Below, piece by piece: positions 17,196 through 26,272 of a stretch of DNA of 56,109 bases. Below the pieces are notes generated by a model, which made no database searches, had not been told where the DNA came from, and saw nothing but the letters and a program-made list of their open reading frames with translations. Position numbers and translations under genes: made by a program. Source of the DNA: Bacteroidia bacterium (GTDB lineage Bacteria; Bacteroidota; Bacteroidia; B-17B0; Aurantibacillaceae); NCBI GenBank assembly GCA_018000995.1, contig JAGNIU010000021.1:1-56109 (forward strand), written 5' to 3'. Each line of letters starts with the position of its first letter. Within the stretch, counting starts at the first letter, position 1.

Positions 17196-17565
17196 TATTC
17201 TTTATAACGCAAATTAGCCTATAATATTATGCAATTAATAGAAATAAATGAGACCATATACGCCTGACAAAAGAAGCTTCTAACAAAACCCTGTTTTAAT
17301 TATATTTAAAAAAAGCGAACCTTTTTTAAAACCACCACGTACAAGTAAGTAAGCAAACCCTTAAACAACCCGGAACCCCTGCTAAACCTGTAGTTTGGAG
17401 GGGCTGGTAAAAAAGCAAAGAAAAATACATCAATTATTTTATTTCAAACCTTAAACCTGGAGGATTTTTCTACTCACAAAGAAAATCCAACAACTTAAAG
17501 AATCCAACGGGTTAAAACATTAAAAACAAACATGGAAACATTAACTTATTTAAAACTCATTTGTT
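17196..17565 (+). promoter_or_regulatory. Long structured leader region before a secreted helical protein
   Basis: A 370-bp gene-free stretch. The plus strand has a hairpin at 17376-17403 (CCCCT/AGGGG arms with an inner AAAC/GTTT stem) and a second at 17462-17488 (GGATTTT/AAAATCC with a 13-nt loop). TAAACCTG occurs beside each. A short frame, 17532-17657 (41 codons, starting METLTYLKL), overlaps the next gene out of frame. I see no T-run after either hairpin, so they are not simple terminators. A structured 5' leader for the gene at 17566, or a small RNA, is possible. Confidence 0.4.
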
Positions 17566-18261
17566 ATGAAAACAAAAATTTACCTTTTAACATTGTTGGC
17601 TCTTTCCATTCAGGTAATGGTAAACGGCCAAACACAAGAGAACCGAGTATCGGATGATAATTTTGGAATGGGATTAAGTTTCTCTAATGAAGCGCCCGCC
17701 AAAAAACAACTCATGGATGGCAAAGAAATTCTACAAGATAATGTTGTAGTAAGAACTGTAGCCAGCACCAAAACATCAGGACAAAATCTAAAACAACAAG
17801 CCGAAGAACTAAGTTTAAAATCTAAATACTTAAGAGAGGCTGCAGTAAACAACACCGGTTTAACCAAAACCGAATTACTGGAAGAAGCGAATACGCTTTA
17901 CAAACAAGCTGAAATGATGTTTATTACCGCCTTAGAATTGTCAGGCGTAAAAAACAAAGAAGCTTATACCTTAAACAAAACCAATCTTAATCAGTTACTC
18001 GAAAAAGCAAACGTTAGCGCCATCACCGCTAAACAAGCTCAAAGTTTAATTAGCGATGCAGAAATGAACATGCGCTTTGCCTATGAAATGCGTGAAGAAG
18101 CCAACGCTATGCCAACCTCAGCCGGTAAATTAGGAAGCTTAAGTAATGCCGACGAAAAAGAAACTTTAGCATTAGGCGAACAAAACCAAGCTCTTACTCT
18201 TTTAAAAGGTTACGCTTTACGTAATGCAGGAGTTGATGTAAGCGGTTACGCTGTTAAATAA
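17566..18261 (+). CDS. Secreted alpha-helical protein of unknown function
   Basis: A 231-residue exported protein. The signal peptide MKTKIYLLTLLALSIQVMVN ends at GQ. The mature part is almost wholly helical and rich in Ala, Glu, Lys, Leu and Asn: LKQQAEELSLKSKYLREAA, LLEEANTLYKQAEMMFITAL and LISDAEMNMRFAYEMREEAN resemble TPR-like or coiled-coil hairpins. There is no Cys, no sorting domain and no family I recognise. It is preceded by a long structured leader and followed by a strong bidirectional terminator, so it is a single-gene unit and may be abundant. Its role is open; an envelope or stress protein is possible. Confidence 0.75.
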   Translation: MKTKIYLLTLLALSIQVMVNGQTQENRVSDDNFGMGLSFSNEAPAKKQLMDGKEILQDNVVVRTVASTKTSGQNLKQQAEELSLKSKYLREAAVNNTGLTKTELLEEANTLYKQAEMMFITALELSGVKNKEAYTLNKTNLNQLLEKANVSAITAKQAQSLISDAEMNMRFAYEMREEANAMPTSAGKLGSLSNADEKETLALGEQNQALTLLKGYALRNAGVDVSGYAVK

Positions 18262-18280
18262 AAATACTAATCATCCCATA

Positions 18281-18315
18281 AAAAAGTCCCTCTGTTTTTA
18301 GTAGAGGGACTTTTT
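18281..18315. terminator. Bidirectional terminator between secreted protein gene and recQ
   Basis: Perfect 9-bp stem AGTCCCTCT (18285-18293) and AGAGGGACT (18303-18311) with a 9-nt loop, flanked by an A-run on the left and a T-run on the right, so it works in both directions for two convergent genes. Confidence 0.92.
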
Positions 18316-18335
18316 CACTTCTTTATTTTTATTGA

Positions 18336-20546
18336 TTAGTTCGCATAATCAGAAATAAACTGAATACGGAGTAATCTGATTTCTTCTTCTGAATAATCGT
18401 TTTCGCCTAATTCTTTTAAAGCTTCTTCAACGCTATCCGTTTGTGATTCTTTAAAATAATCTAAGGCTTCATCACGTTTATCTTCGTCCATCATATCATC
18501 TAAATAATATTTGATGTTCAATTTAGTGCCTGATTCAACAATAGTTTCCATCTCGGTAATCAAATCGTTCATTTTTAAACTTTTTGATTTGGCCATATCT
18601 TCTAAACGGATTTTACGATCAACGTTTTGTATGATATAAACCTTTAAACCTGATTTATTAACTACCGACTTAATAACTAAATCACTTGGACGTTCAATGT
18701 CGTTTTCTTCAACGTAAGCTTTTATTAAATCGATAAATGGTTTACCGTATTTTGTTGCTTTTCCCGCTCCTACTCCCGAAATTTTTGTCAATTCCTCCAT
18801 ATTAATCGGATATTGAATTGCCATTTCTTCCAATGAAGTTTCCTGGAAAATTACATAAGGCGGTAATGCTTTTTGTTTAGAAATTTTCTTCACCAAATCT
18901 TTTAACATGGCAAATAAAGTTTCATCGGCTGCACTCGCCCCTTTACCACCCATCATAATATCATCATCATCACTCTTATCGGTATTGCTGAAATCGTGAT
19001 CACGTGTGAATTTAATGCTATGTGGTTTCTTTAAAAATGCTTTTGCTTTATCGGTTACTTTTAATAATCCGTAATTCTCAATGTCTTTTGTGAGATAACC
19101 ATTCACAACCGCTTGGCGTAAAATGGCATTCCAATATTTATCGTCGTTATCATCTTCAGCACCTTTACCCCAAACTTCTAACTCGTTATGTTTATACGAT
19201 TTTGAAGTAGCGGTTAAAGTTCCCATTACTACATTAATAACATCTTTAATTTTGTGTTTCTCTTTCATTTCCAAAACAGCTTCAATCACCAACTCTAAAT
19301 CTTCCTTGGCTTCGAACTTTTGTTTTGGGTGGCGACAATTATCGCAGTGCTCGTTACATTTAGTGTCGTTAAACTCTTCACCAAAATAATGCAATAAAAA
19401 TTTACGGCGACAAGATGAAGTTTCGGCAAAGGCAGCAGTTTCGCTTAGCATTTGTTTTCCGATTTCCTGTTCTGCAACAGGTTTATCTTTCATGAACTTC
19501 TCTAACTTAATAATATCATCGTAGCTATAAAAAGTAACACAATTACCTTCACCGCCATCGCGACCGGCACGACCAGTTTCCTGATAATACCCTTCTAAAG
19601 ATTTTGGAACATCGTGGTGAATAACAAAACGTACATCCGGTTTATCAATTCCCATACCGAAAGCAATTGTTGCTACAATCACATCAATTTTCTCCATCAA
19701 AAACTCATCTTGAGTTCTAGCGCGTTCTTTTGCGTCTAAACCTGCATGGTAAGGTTGTGCTTTAATACCATTTACTTTTAAAGCTTGTGCAATCTCTTCC
19801 ACTTTTTTACGGCTCAAGCAATAGATAATACCTGATTTGCCAGTGTTAGCTTTAATGTATTTTATAATTTCTTTAATTACGTTTTGCTTTGGACGCACAT
19901 CGTAATATAAATTGGGGCGGTTAAAAGAAGATTTGAAAACGTTAGCAGTTGTCATGCCAAGGTTTTTCTGAATATCCTGTTGTACTTTAGGAGTCGCTGT
20001 TGCAGTAAGTGCAATTACAGGAACATTTCCTACTTTATCAATAATAGGACGAAGACGGCGATACTCCGGACGGAAATCGTGACCCCACTCAGAAATACAA
20101 TGTGCTTCATCAATAGCAAAAAATGAAATTTTAAATTCTTCGAAAAATTTTATGTTTTCTTCTTTGGTTAATGTTTCAGGAGCAACGTATAATAATTTTG
20201 TTTTTCCGGCTACAACATCTTTTTTTACTTTGGTGATTTCGCTTTTATTTAAAGATGAATTTAAAAAGTGAGCGATGCCGGATTCGTCGCTAAAACCACG
20301 AATAGCATCCACTTGATTTTTCATTAAAGCAATTAGAGGCGATACAACAATAGCGGTACCTTCGCTAACTAAAGCCGGTAACTGATAACACAACGATTTG
20401 CCTCCGCCTGTAGGCATAATAACAAAAGTATCTTTACCCGCAAGCACACTTTTAATGATATCCTCCTGAGTTCCTTTAAATCCTTCGAACCCAAAAAAGC
20501 TCTTAAGCGTGGCATTCAATTCTTTTGTTTCTAATTCGGCAAGCAT
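18336..20546 (-). CDS. recQ: ATP-dependent DNA helicase RecQ
   Basis: A 736-residue superfamily 2 3'-5' helicase for recombination repair and replication-fork processing. Order: Q-motif and Walker A ([18 protein letters not shown]), [34 protein letters not shown], then helicase C with [15 protein letters not shown] and motif [13 protein letters not shown]. The RQC zinc site follows ([14 protein letters not shown], then [11 protein letters not shown]), then an HRDC domain near residues 535-605 ([20 protein letters not shown]). About 120 further acidic residues follow, usual for Bacteroidota RecQ (family about 600 in E. coli). The ATG is at 20546. Separate unit; terminator at 18281-18315. Confidence 0.95.
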   Translation of the reverse strand: MLAELETKELNATLKSFFGFEGFKGTQEDIIKSVLAGKDTFVIMPTGGGKSLCYQLPALVSEGTAIVVSPLIALMKNQVDAIRGFSDESGIAHFLNSSLNKSEITKVKKDVVAGKTKLLYVAPETLTKEENIKFFEEFKISFFAIDEAHCISEWGHDFRPEYRRLRPIIDKVGNVPVIALTATATPKVQQDIQKNLGMTTANVFKSSFNRPNLYYDVRPKQNVIKEIIKYIKANTGKSGIIYCLSRKKVEEIAQALKVNGIKAQPYHAGLDAKERARTQDEFLMEKIDVIVATIAFGMGIDKPDVRFVIHHDVPKSLEGYYQETGRAGRDGGEGNCVTFYSYDDIIKLEKFMKDKPVAEQEIGKQMLSETAAFAETSSCRRKFLLHYFGEEFNDTKCNEHCDNCRHPKQKFEAKEDLELVIEAVLEMKEKHKIKDVINVVMGTLTATSKSYKHNELEVWGKGAEDDNDDKYWNAILRQAVVNGYLTKDIENYGLLKVTDKAKAFLKKPHSIKFTRDHDFSNTDKSDDDDIMMGGKGASAADETLFAMLKDLVKKISKQKALPPYVIFQETSLEEMAIQYPINMEELTKISGVGAGKATKYGKPFIDLIKAYVEENDIERPSDLVIKSVVNKSGLKVYIIQNVDRKIRLEDMAKSKSLKMNDLITEMETIVESGTKLNIKYYLDDMMDEDKRDEALDYFKESQTDSVEEALKELGENDYSEEEIRLLRIQFISDYAN

Positions 20547-20701
20547 GTGTTTTATTGATTAAAAGTATGTGTATAATGAGTGAGTAAACAACGTATCTAC
20601 TATAAAGATATACAAATAATTTTCTATTATGCAAAACTTTTTGATTGATGAGACCCGTTTTTGGACAAATAATGCAAAAAAGGGGATGGAATTTTTAACA
20701 C

Positions 20702-21040
20702 TTACAGATTTATGTCCATTTTACGGTAAAATCGTAAAAGAACAACTGTGAAGAATACAGCAAACACAATTCCGATAATTGTACCAACGCCGAGATCATT
20801 TATGAGAATAAGAAATAGTGTTTTTACGAAAAAGATAAACAGAAACAATAAAACGCCCCATTGTTTCATGTGCCACAATCCGATATAGGAAATAAAGCTA
20901 CAAGCCACTATGAATCCATATAAGGCAGGCACAAAATCGCCAATCTTTTTTACTGAGGGCGAGAAAACGGCTGGGAAGGTGAATATAACCGATATAAAAC
21001 CGAGTATACAGATAAAGGTTATGATGCCTGGTCGTTTCAA
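20702..21040 (-). CDS. Small four-helix membrane protein
   Basis: A 112-residue membrane protein, probably with four transmembrane helices. It begins MKRPGIITFICILGFISVIF. The KRPxxxTxICILGFI opening recurs in the protein at 33784-34311 (KRPQLLTVICILGFI), so the two share a family or at least an N-terminal module. It starts on the base after the end of the ABC permease gene and is therefore coupled to it. It could be an accessory of that transporter, but nothing in the sequence proves a function. Confidence 0.65.
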   Translation of the reverse strand: MKRPGIITFICILGFISVIFTFPAVFSPSVKKIGDFVPALYGFIVACSFISYIGLWHMKQWGVLLFLFIFFVKTLFLILINDLGVGTIIGIVFAVFFTVVLLRFYRKMDINL

Positions 21041-22291
21041 TTAATTGCTTCTAATAGCTTCTACAGGGTCTAATTGCGAGGCGGTGTAAGCCGGAACGAA
21101 ACCACTTACAATACCAATTAAAACCGAAATAGTAATACCTAAAATAATGTTGGATTGGGTTAGCGTAATTTCCATATCAATATTTCCCTTTGCTGCGAGT
21201 GTTATGAGCCACGTGAGAAATAATCCTAACATCCCTCCTATTAATGATAAAAAAACCGACTCACTTAAAAACTGCATGAGAATAAAATAATTTTTTGCGC
21301 CTAATGATTTTTGAATTCCTATCATGCTTGTTCTTTCCTTTACAGACACGAACATAATATTCGCAATACCAAATCCTCCTACTAAAATAGAGAAGCCGCC
21401 GATAATCCATCCCGCAATTCCTATAATATCAAATAGAATATTAAAATTTTTACTGAGTAAATTAGTTTCGTTCAACGCAAAATCATCATCCGCCATTGGT
21501 TTTAATCTGCGGATGCCTCTCATAATTCCTGTTAACTCATCTATCATTTGCGCATTGGTAATTCCGGGACGCGCTTTTACAGCGATATATGGATCACTGT
21601 TTTCTGAATGTACATCAATAATTAATTTGGCGAAATGATACGGAATCACCACTTGATTATCCATACTATTACCCAACATACTTTCACCTTCTTTTTTAAA
21701 TACTCCAATTATAAATGCTTTCCGTCCTGCAATTTTTACTTCTTTACCAATAGGATCTTGTCCGCTAGGAAATAATCCATCTGCAATACTTTTCCCTAAC
21801 AACGCCACATTGTTTCCAGCGTTGACTTCATTCTCAGTAAAAAATCGTCCTTCTGGAATTTCAAAAGATTTTATTTTATAATAATCGTAAGAACAACCGG
21901 TGATGATGGCATTCTCAACAATATTCCCTCTGTTTTTAATGGTGCGACGAGCGCCAATTCTGTAAGCAACTGCCTCTGCTGTTTTAGATCTTTTCTGAAT
22001 ATCAAATAACTCATCGTATTGTGGAACCGGACGGTTCATGTATTTCCACCAAGGGTAATCCGGACCGAACGTCCACGGCCATTTTTGCACGAACACTACA
22101 TTATCTCCCAAACTGGCAATACTTTTACGGATGTTATTTTCTAAACTATCTACAATAGTAAATACAACAATGATAGCGAAGATACCAATGGTAATACCCA
22201 GTAAACTTAAAAACGTACGCAATTTGTTTGCATTGAGCGAATGCAAAGCAAAATAAATACTCTCTTTAAAAAGACTGAAAAATAACATCAC
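21041..22291 (-). CDS. ABC transporter permease, MacB/FtsX type
   Basis: A 416-residue permease of the type VII ABC superfamily. The N-terminal helix lies in ANKLRTFLSLLGITIGIFAI, followed by a periplasmic MacB_PCD domain (about 45-280) and three C-terminal helices with the FtsX block (IANIMFVSVKERTSMIGIQK, then SVFLSLIGGMLGLFLTW). It ends GFVPAYTASQLDPVEAIRSN, the family C-terminus. Such proteins use ATP to drive mechanical work across the periplasm or to expel lipids, toxins or antibiotics. No ATPase gene or membrane-fusion gene lies in the window next to it, so its partner must be elsewhere. Cotranscribed with the small membrane protein at 20702-21040. Confidence 0.9.
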   Translation of the reverse strand: MMLFFSLFKESIYFALHSLNANKLRTFLSLLGITIGIFAIIVVFTIVDSLENNIRKSIASLGDNVVFVQKWPWTFGPDYPWWKYMNRPVPQYDELFDIQKRSKTAEAVAYRIGARRTIKNRGNIVENAIITGCSYDYYKIKSFEIPEGRFFTENEVNAGNNVALLGKSIADGLFPSGQDPIGKEVKIAGRKAFIIGVFKKEGESMLGNSMDNQVVIPYHFAKLIIDVHSENSDPYIAVKARPGITNAQMIDELTGIMRGIRRLKPMADDDFALNETNLLSKNFNILFDIIGIAGWIIGGFSILVGGFGIANIMFVSVKERTSMIGIQKSLGAKNYFILMQFLSESVFLSLIGGMLGLFLTWLITLAAKGNIDMEITLTQSNIILGITISVLIGIVSGFVPAYTASQLDPVEAIRSN

Positions 22292-22340
22292 AACAAAGTT
22301 AAGCCTTATACGCTTGCAATTACAGGAAAGTGATTAAAGG

Positions 22341-22492
22341 TTATTACGAAGTACGAGGCGCGAATGACGAATGACGAATAGTAAGTATGGGTAAAAAGAA
22401 ATAGACTAAGTAATCTGCCCGCAAAACATAAACGAACCTGTCGCTATAATACAACTCGTCAATCGTCCTTCGTAAATCGTCACTTGTACTTC
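22341..22492. repeat. TACGAA/GACGAA intergenic repeat, copy 2
   Basis: Left arm at 22341-22379 (TTATTACGAAGTACGAG, then two tandem CGAATGACGAA units) and an inverse right arm at about 22455-22492 (ACTCGTCAATCGTCC, TTCGTAAATCGTCAC), separated by about 75 bp of unrelated sequence. The right arm runs into the 3' end of the next gene and supplies its stop codon. Shares its core with 13477-13600. Confidence 0.7.
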
Positions 22493-22686
22493 TCTCTTTC
22501 CTCCTGCTTCTTACGTTGATAGCGGCGGGTTAAAAACATAGCCGCCCCAATTAAAAACACAAAGAAAAAATAAATGGCGGCATCTTTATCACCTTTCACT
22601 AAAAAATAAACAGTCACTACAACCGAAAAAGCTGCGGTAAATAACCATAAATACTCGAGGGCTTTAAATATTTTTTTATTATCCAT
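22480..22686 (-). CDS. Small two-helix membrane protein
   Basis: A 68-residue protein: a short cytoplasmic start (MDNKKIFKALEYLWLF), two transmembrane helices (about 12-32 and 38-55) and a basic tail (TRRYQRKKQEEREKYK). It follows lptC by 2 bp on the same strand, so it is part of the coaX-lptC operon. The last codons and the stop lie inside a TACGAA-type repeat, so the tail may not be ancestral. I do not recognise a named family; the basic membrane-proximal tail is typical of small Bacteroidota inner membrane proteins. Confidence 0.65.
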   Translation of the reverse strand: MDNKKIFKALEYLWLFTAAFSVVVTVYFLVKGDKDAAIYFFFVFLIGAAMFLTRRYQRKKQEEREKYK

Positions 22687-22688
22687 AA

Positions 22689-23240
22689 TTATAATTCGTC
22701 GTTACCTAATTGAATTGTGCCTGTTACTTCTTTAATTTGATATTGGGTTAAATCTTCGTTACTCTCAAAACCTTTGCCCATAATAATTTCTTTTCCGGTA
22801 GTAATTTTAACAAAAGCATCGGAGTGAATTTTTTTAGTGACTTCATCCCAAATTAAATGTTCGGTATTTAAAGTTTCGCCATTTTTATTTACTACCACTA
22901 CATTATATTTTACTTCCATGCGTTTGCGTTGCGGATAATGAATGCCGTAGTTTGCACTTAGAGTTGCTTCTTGTTTTTCATCTTTATTATAGAATCCCAT
23001 AATTAATCCTTCAGGTAATAAAGTAAAAGGCTCCTTCACATTCTTATCGTAGGTTAACATCTTCCCTGCTTTCATTACCATTTTCAGGCGCGATGAATCG
23101 GTGTAAATCATCGTAATGCCTTTGCCTTGTTGTGTGGGAGAAACTTTTGGCATGGCCAGCGCCATGATGTCGGAACGTTTATTCTGACAGGAGAAAAAAC
23201 AAATTGTTGTTGCAAGAATTATGAATTTCAAAATTCGCAT
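22689..23240 (-). CDS. lptC: LPS export ABC transporter periplasmic protein LptC
   Basis: A 183-residue LptC-family protein, the periplasmic component that passes lipopolysaccharide from LptBFG to the LptA bridge. In this phylum it is a lipoprotein, as here: MRILKFIILATTICFFSC has lipobox FFSC. The beta-jellyroll core is visible in YTDSSRLKMVMKAGKMLTYD, PEGLIMGFYN, ATLSANYGIHYPQRKRMEVK and LNTEHLIWDEVTKKIHSDAF, ending in GKGFESNEDLTQYQIKEV. The TEHLIWD... and GFESN... strands are the diagnostic blocks. It lies between the outer membrane protein (9 bp upstream) and the 68-residue membrane protein. Confidence 0.88.
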   Translation of the reverse strand: MRILKFIILATTICFFSCQNKRSDIMALAMPKVSPTQQGKGITMIYTDSSRLKMVMKAGKMLTYDKNVKEPFTLLPEGLIMGFYNKDEKQEATLSANYGIHYPQRKRMEVKYNVVVVNKNGETLNTEHLIWDEVTKKIHSDAFVKITTGKEIIMGKGFESNEDLTQYQIKEVTGTIQLGNDEL

Positions 23241-23249
23241 GCATACCGA

Positions 23250-24677
23250 TTAATCGTAACGGAATTTATTAAACCACTTATCGTTAAATGTGAAGCCAAC
23301 AATAATACGAACGTATTTCTCTTGCATCAAACCATTGTTAATTGAACCCATTTGTCCGAACTGCGCACTTAAATTTACCATAGAGAATTGTCGGAATAAA
23401 CCAACCGGTAAACCTAAACCAACTGTGGCTGCGTAATTATTAATCATGGTATTTTTTAGTTCGAGGAAGCCTGTGTTGTAAAATGCACCTATGCGATACT
23501 GGATGCGGCGAATATAAGCACCTGAACCGGCAGCATATTTATTTGGAACAAAATTTAAACCAAAGGATACGCGGTACGAATTTTTTAAAGTGTTTACATT
23601 ATCCAAATAACGGAATTGTTGCCAATTGGTGTACGAAGCATCCACAGCAATATTTAGCATATCACCTTTTTTAATACTCATGCCAATACCTTGCTCGAGT
23701 GGCAAACGCACGCTCGTTTTTTGATCAATCACATAAATAAAAGTGTCTTTTGCTACTTCATCACCAAAACTATTGAGTGAATAATTATAAGCGAGGTAAG
23801 AATTTTTTACTGCAATAGTATTTGGTATCGATACAAAATAACCAAAACCAATTCTCACTTTCTTTTTCAGTTCGCGTTTGCCAACCGAATCAATTACGAA
23901 TGAAGTTTGTAAACCAAAACAACCTGTAACATCACCATAATTAACAGAGCGGTAACGGCGCGTGTTGTAATAATTTACAGAGCCGGGATAAATAACACTT
24001 GAAGTTTGTAAAACATTTCCAAATAAATAATCGCCACGCACACCTAAACTTAAATCAGATAATAACTGCTTTCCAAATTTTTTGCGCTTGTATTCTTTTG
24101 TTTTTTTGTGGGCTATTAAACTATCGCGTTCGGCTGAGGAATAAAATTTAGTGAGTACTTTTTTAAATGGTAAAATACCAAAGCCCAGAAAAACACGATT
24201 CACGCCGCCTTCTCCAACATACTTATTCGTAATGTATCCGCCGGCCGCATCACTCCAAGTATCCGATTTTAAATTATATCCAACATTTGAGAATGGTAAA
24301 ATACCAAAGACTGCACCGGCACGTTGTTTAATTGGAAATCCTAAACTACCGTAAGAAAAATTGACTGTTTTTGTTTTTACTTTAGAAATTCCATTATTAA
24401 ACTCACTAAACTGAGCAATGCCACCCAATTCTAAGGTAGTTAAACGAATACCTGATATAGAAGCGGGATTTGCGACATTAATAAATAATGGTGCTGTGGT
24501 ATCCGGTTTAAAGCCAATATAACTTCCGCCCATAGCGCCAATTTGTGCAAAGGCCGGACTATTTAATTCCCCTAAACCAAAACGTGAATAAGGACTAAAA
24601 GTTGAGTTTTGTGAAACTACCGAAGCCGAAACGCCAATTAAAAAAAACAGGAAAAATATTTTAGAGTTTAATTTCAA
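23250..24677 (-). CDS. Outer membrane beta-barrel protein of the coaX-lptC locus
   Basis: A 475-residue exported protein with signal peptide MKLNSKIFFLFFLIGVSASV, then a start typical of FadL/PorV-like barrels: NSTFSPYSRFGLGELNSPAF and IGAMGGSYIGFKPD. The rest alternates as in beta strands (KVRIGFGYFVSIPNTIAVKN, YRVSFGLNFVPNKYA) and ends with a strand in Phe/Asn (YVRIIVGFTFNDKWFN). This order, coaX, outer membrane protein, lptC, is conserved across many Bacteroidota, suggesting an envelope role alongside LPS export. No substrate is known. Gap to coaX 7 bp, to lptC 9 bp. Confidence 0.75.
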   Translation of the reverse strand: MKLNSKIFFLFFLIGVSASVVSQNSTFSPYSRFGLGELNSPAFAQIGAMGGSYIGFKPDTTAPLFINVANPASISGIRLTTLELGGIAQFSEFNNGISKVKTKTVNFSYGSLGFPIKQRAGAVFGILPFSNVGYNLKSDTWSDAAGGYITNKYVGEGGVNRVFLGFGILPFKKVLTKFYSSAERDSLIAHKKTKEYKRKKFGKQLLSDLSLGVRGDYLFGNVLQTSSVIYPGSVNYYNTRRYRSVNYGDVTGCFGLQTSFVIDSVGKRELKKKVRIGFGYFVSIPNTIAVKNSYLAYNYSLNSFGDEVAKDTFIYVIDQKTSVRLPLEQGIGMSIKKGDMLNIAVDASYTNWQQFRYLDNVNTLKNSYRVSFGLNFVPNKYAAGSGAYIRRIQYRIGAFYNTGFLELKNTMINNYAATVGLGLPVGLFRQFSMVNLSAQFGQMGSINNGLMQEKYVRIIVGFTFNDKWFNKFRYD

Positions 24678-24684
24678 TGGCTGT

Positions 24685-25404
24685 TTAAGAATTGTAAATC
24701 AAAATTTCGTTAAGCCCTACCAATACCAGGTGGGGGTGCGCAAAGATGCGATTTTTTAGGTGTTTTGCAAAGAAATCGGTATCGCCGCCCGTTATAACAA
24801 TTGTTAAATCGGGATATAATTTTTTGTACTCATTTATTACACCATCTGTCTCTTGTAAAATGCCATTAACTACCCCTGATAAAATGGATTCTTCAGTATT
24901 TTGACCAATTAATTTATCAAAATTATCAGGCATTGAAATCAAGGGCAATTTATCAGTAAAATGTTGCAGTGCTTTAAATCGCATTTGTAAACCAGGCGAT
25001 ATTGCTCCTCCTAAATATTCGGCTTTTTCGCTGGTGAAATTAAATTTTAAGCAAGTACCCGCATCAATAACTAAACTATTTTTAAGAGGGTATAAACTGT
25101 AAGCCCCAACGGCCGCCGCCAGGCGATCAGAGCCTAAAGTAGAGGCGCTTTTGTACAAATTTTTGAGTGGGATTTTGGTTTCAGAAGTGAAGAAACGGAC
25201 ATCCTTAATATGAAGCAATGCCTCTGTAATTTGAGTATCTGTATTAATAACCGAGCCAATAATACAACGGTTGGCAGCACTGTAAAAAGCCTTATCTGCC
25301 ACTAATTCGTTTACCGAATTATAGGCTTTGGCCTCAGTTAATTGCTGCCCTTTAAACAAAGCAGCTTTTACTCGTGTATTGCCAAAATCAATTATCAGGT
25401 TCAT
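24685..25404 (-). CDS. coaX: Type III pantothenate kinase
   Basis: First step of CoA synthesis: phosphorylation of pantothenate with ATP in the cytoplasm. The 239-residue protein has the ASKHA fold of CoaX: N-terminal phosphate loop NLIIDFGNTRVKAALF, the GSDRLAAAVGAYSLYP pantothenate segment, VIDAGTCLKFNF (second phosphate loop with Asp), GGAISPGLQMRFKALQ and VITGGDTDFFAKHL. Type III enzymes are resistant to CoA feedback and need monovalent cation. It heads the coaX, outer membrane protein, lptC operon. The ATG at 25404 is the only good start. Confidence 0.92.
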   Translation of the reverse strand: MNLIIDFGNTRVKAALFKGQQLTEAKAYNSVNELVADKAFYSAANRCIIGSVINTDTQITEALLHIKDVRFFTSETKIPLKNLYKSASTLGSDRLAAAVGAYSLYPLKNSLVIDAGTCLKFNFTSEKAEYLGGAISPGLQMRFKALQHFTDKLPLISMPDNFDKLIGQNTEESILSGVVNGILQETDGVINEYKKLYPDLTIVITGGDTDFFAKHLKNRIFAHPHLVLVGLNEILIYNS

Positions 25405-25467
25405 GATGGGACTAAGTTAAGTAAAATGAGGGGTTTGCGAGTGATATAGGGTTATTTTTGGTTGCTT

Positions 25468-25498
25468 TTTGGCAGAATAGATTAAAATTGTATTTTTG
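25468..25498 (+). promoter_or_regulatory. Promoter of tRNA-Phe
   Basis: TTTG at 25468-25471 and TATTTTTG at 25491-25498 are separated by exactly 19 nt, a full match to the Bacteroidota sigma-ABfr pattern TTTG-N19-TAnnTTTG. It ends 34 nt before the mature tRNA 5' end. Confidence 0.85.
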
Positions 25499-25532
25499 CA
25501 TCCTCAAAATGACGGGTAAAACTGTCGCGGCT

Positions 25533-25605
25533 GGTACCTTAGCTCAGTCGGTAGAGCAAAGGACTGAAAATCCTTGTGTCCCTGGTTCGATTCCTGGAGG
25601 TACCA
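25533..25605 (+). tRNA. tRNA-Phe (GAA)
   Basis: 73 nt with a perfect acceptor stem GGTACCT/AGGTACC plus discriminator A. D-arm GCTC...GAGC, anticodon stem AAGGA/TCCTT around loop CTGAAAA giving anticodon GAA, variable loop GTGTC, and T-arm CCTGG-TTCGATT-CCTGG. CCA is not encoded. Confidence 0.97.
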
Positions 25606-25611
25606 CAAAAA

Positions 25612-25639
25612 AGCCCTGATAATGTCAGGGCTTTTTTTA
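25612..25639 (+). terminator. Terminator of tRNA-Phe
   Basis: Perfect 8-bp stem AGCCCTGA (25612-25619) and TCAGGGCT (25625-25632), 5-nt loop, then a run of seven T. It ends 16 nt before the start of the regulator gene. Confidence 0.92.
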
Positions 25640-25654
25640 TAGCTTTGACTATAA

Positions 25655-26218
25655 GTGGACAGTCTTCTAAAACATATCCGAAATATTTACAGCATTTCTG
25701 AATCTTCAGAAAAAGCTCTCCTTGAGATTTGTTCTGAAATTCAATTCAAAAAAAATGCCGACATCCAACCAATTGGTCACACCTGTAAAACTATATACTT
25801 CGTAAAAAAAGGATGCGCACGTATTTATTATTTTAAAGATTATATTGATGTCACTGAAAGTTTTGAATTTGAAAATGATTTTGTAGCTCGTGCTGAAAGT
25901 CTTTTTACCGGCAAACCATCCCGTAAAGGCATTCAGGCTTTAGAAGATGTTTCGCTTATTGCTATTAACTCCGACAAATTATTTAAACTTTTTGATTCGC
26001 ATCACGACTTAGAAAAACTCTTCCGTAAAATAATTGAGAACGCTTACGTAGATACCGTAAACCGAATTGAAAGCATTCAATTTCATAACGCAGAAGAACG
26101 CTATAATGCGTTGCTGAAAGAAAGTCCTGATGTTTTAAAAAGAATTCCTCTCAAATTCGTTGCTTCTTACCTCGGCATCACCCAAGTTAGTCTTAGTAGA
26201 ATAAGAGGGGTAAAGTAA
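25655..26218 (+). CDS. Crp/Fnr-family transcriptional regulator
   Basis: A 187-residue regulator. Residues about 20-125 form the cyclic-nucleotide-binding beta-roll (FKKNADIQPIGHTCKTIYFV, KKGCARIYYF, ALEDVSLIAI), with no full cAMP-binding RxS motif, so the ligand is unclear. The C-terminus is a short winged-helix HTH (RIPLKFVASYLGITQVSLSR) ending IRGVK. Such Crp relatives are abundant in Bacteroidota. The start is GTG at 25655 (DSLLKHIRNIY follows). It lies just upstream of the MFS-rhodanese-DsrE operon on the same strand, so it is the likely regulator of it; that link is inference. Confidence 0.85.
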   Translation: MDSLLKHIRNIYSISESSEKALLEICSEIQFKKNADIQPIGHTCKTIYFVKKGCARIYYFKDYIDVTESFEFENDFVARAESLFTGKPSRKGIQALEDVSLIAINSDKLFKLFDSHHDLEKLFRKIIENAYVDTVNRIESIQFHNAEERYNALLKESPDVLKRIPLKFVASYLGITQVSLSRIRGVK

Positions 26219-26240
26219 TTATTTATCATATGTTAAATAC

Positions 26241-26266
26241 TTCCGGAAATAGAGGAGGTAACTTTG
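26241..26266 (+). promoter_or_regulatory. Palindrome, strong ribosome-binding site and -7-like box before the MFS gene
   Basis: TTCCGGAA (26241-26248) is an 8-bp palindrome. AGAGGAGGT (26250-26258) is a full Shine-Dalgarno sequence, rare in Bacteroidota. TAACTTTG (26259-26266) fits the -7 consensus. The Shine-Dalgarno ends 5 nt before TTG at 26264 and 14 nt before ATG at 26273, so TTG is a serious rival start. Confidence 0.45.
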
Positions 26267-26272
26267 CTTGTA

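Noticed and set aside
17532..17657. 41-codon frame beginning METLTYLKL ahead of the secreted helical protein
   Set aside because: It overlaps the main gene out of frame and has no supporting signal; it may be chance. Kept only as a note in the leader entry.
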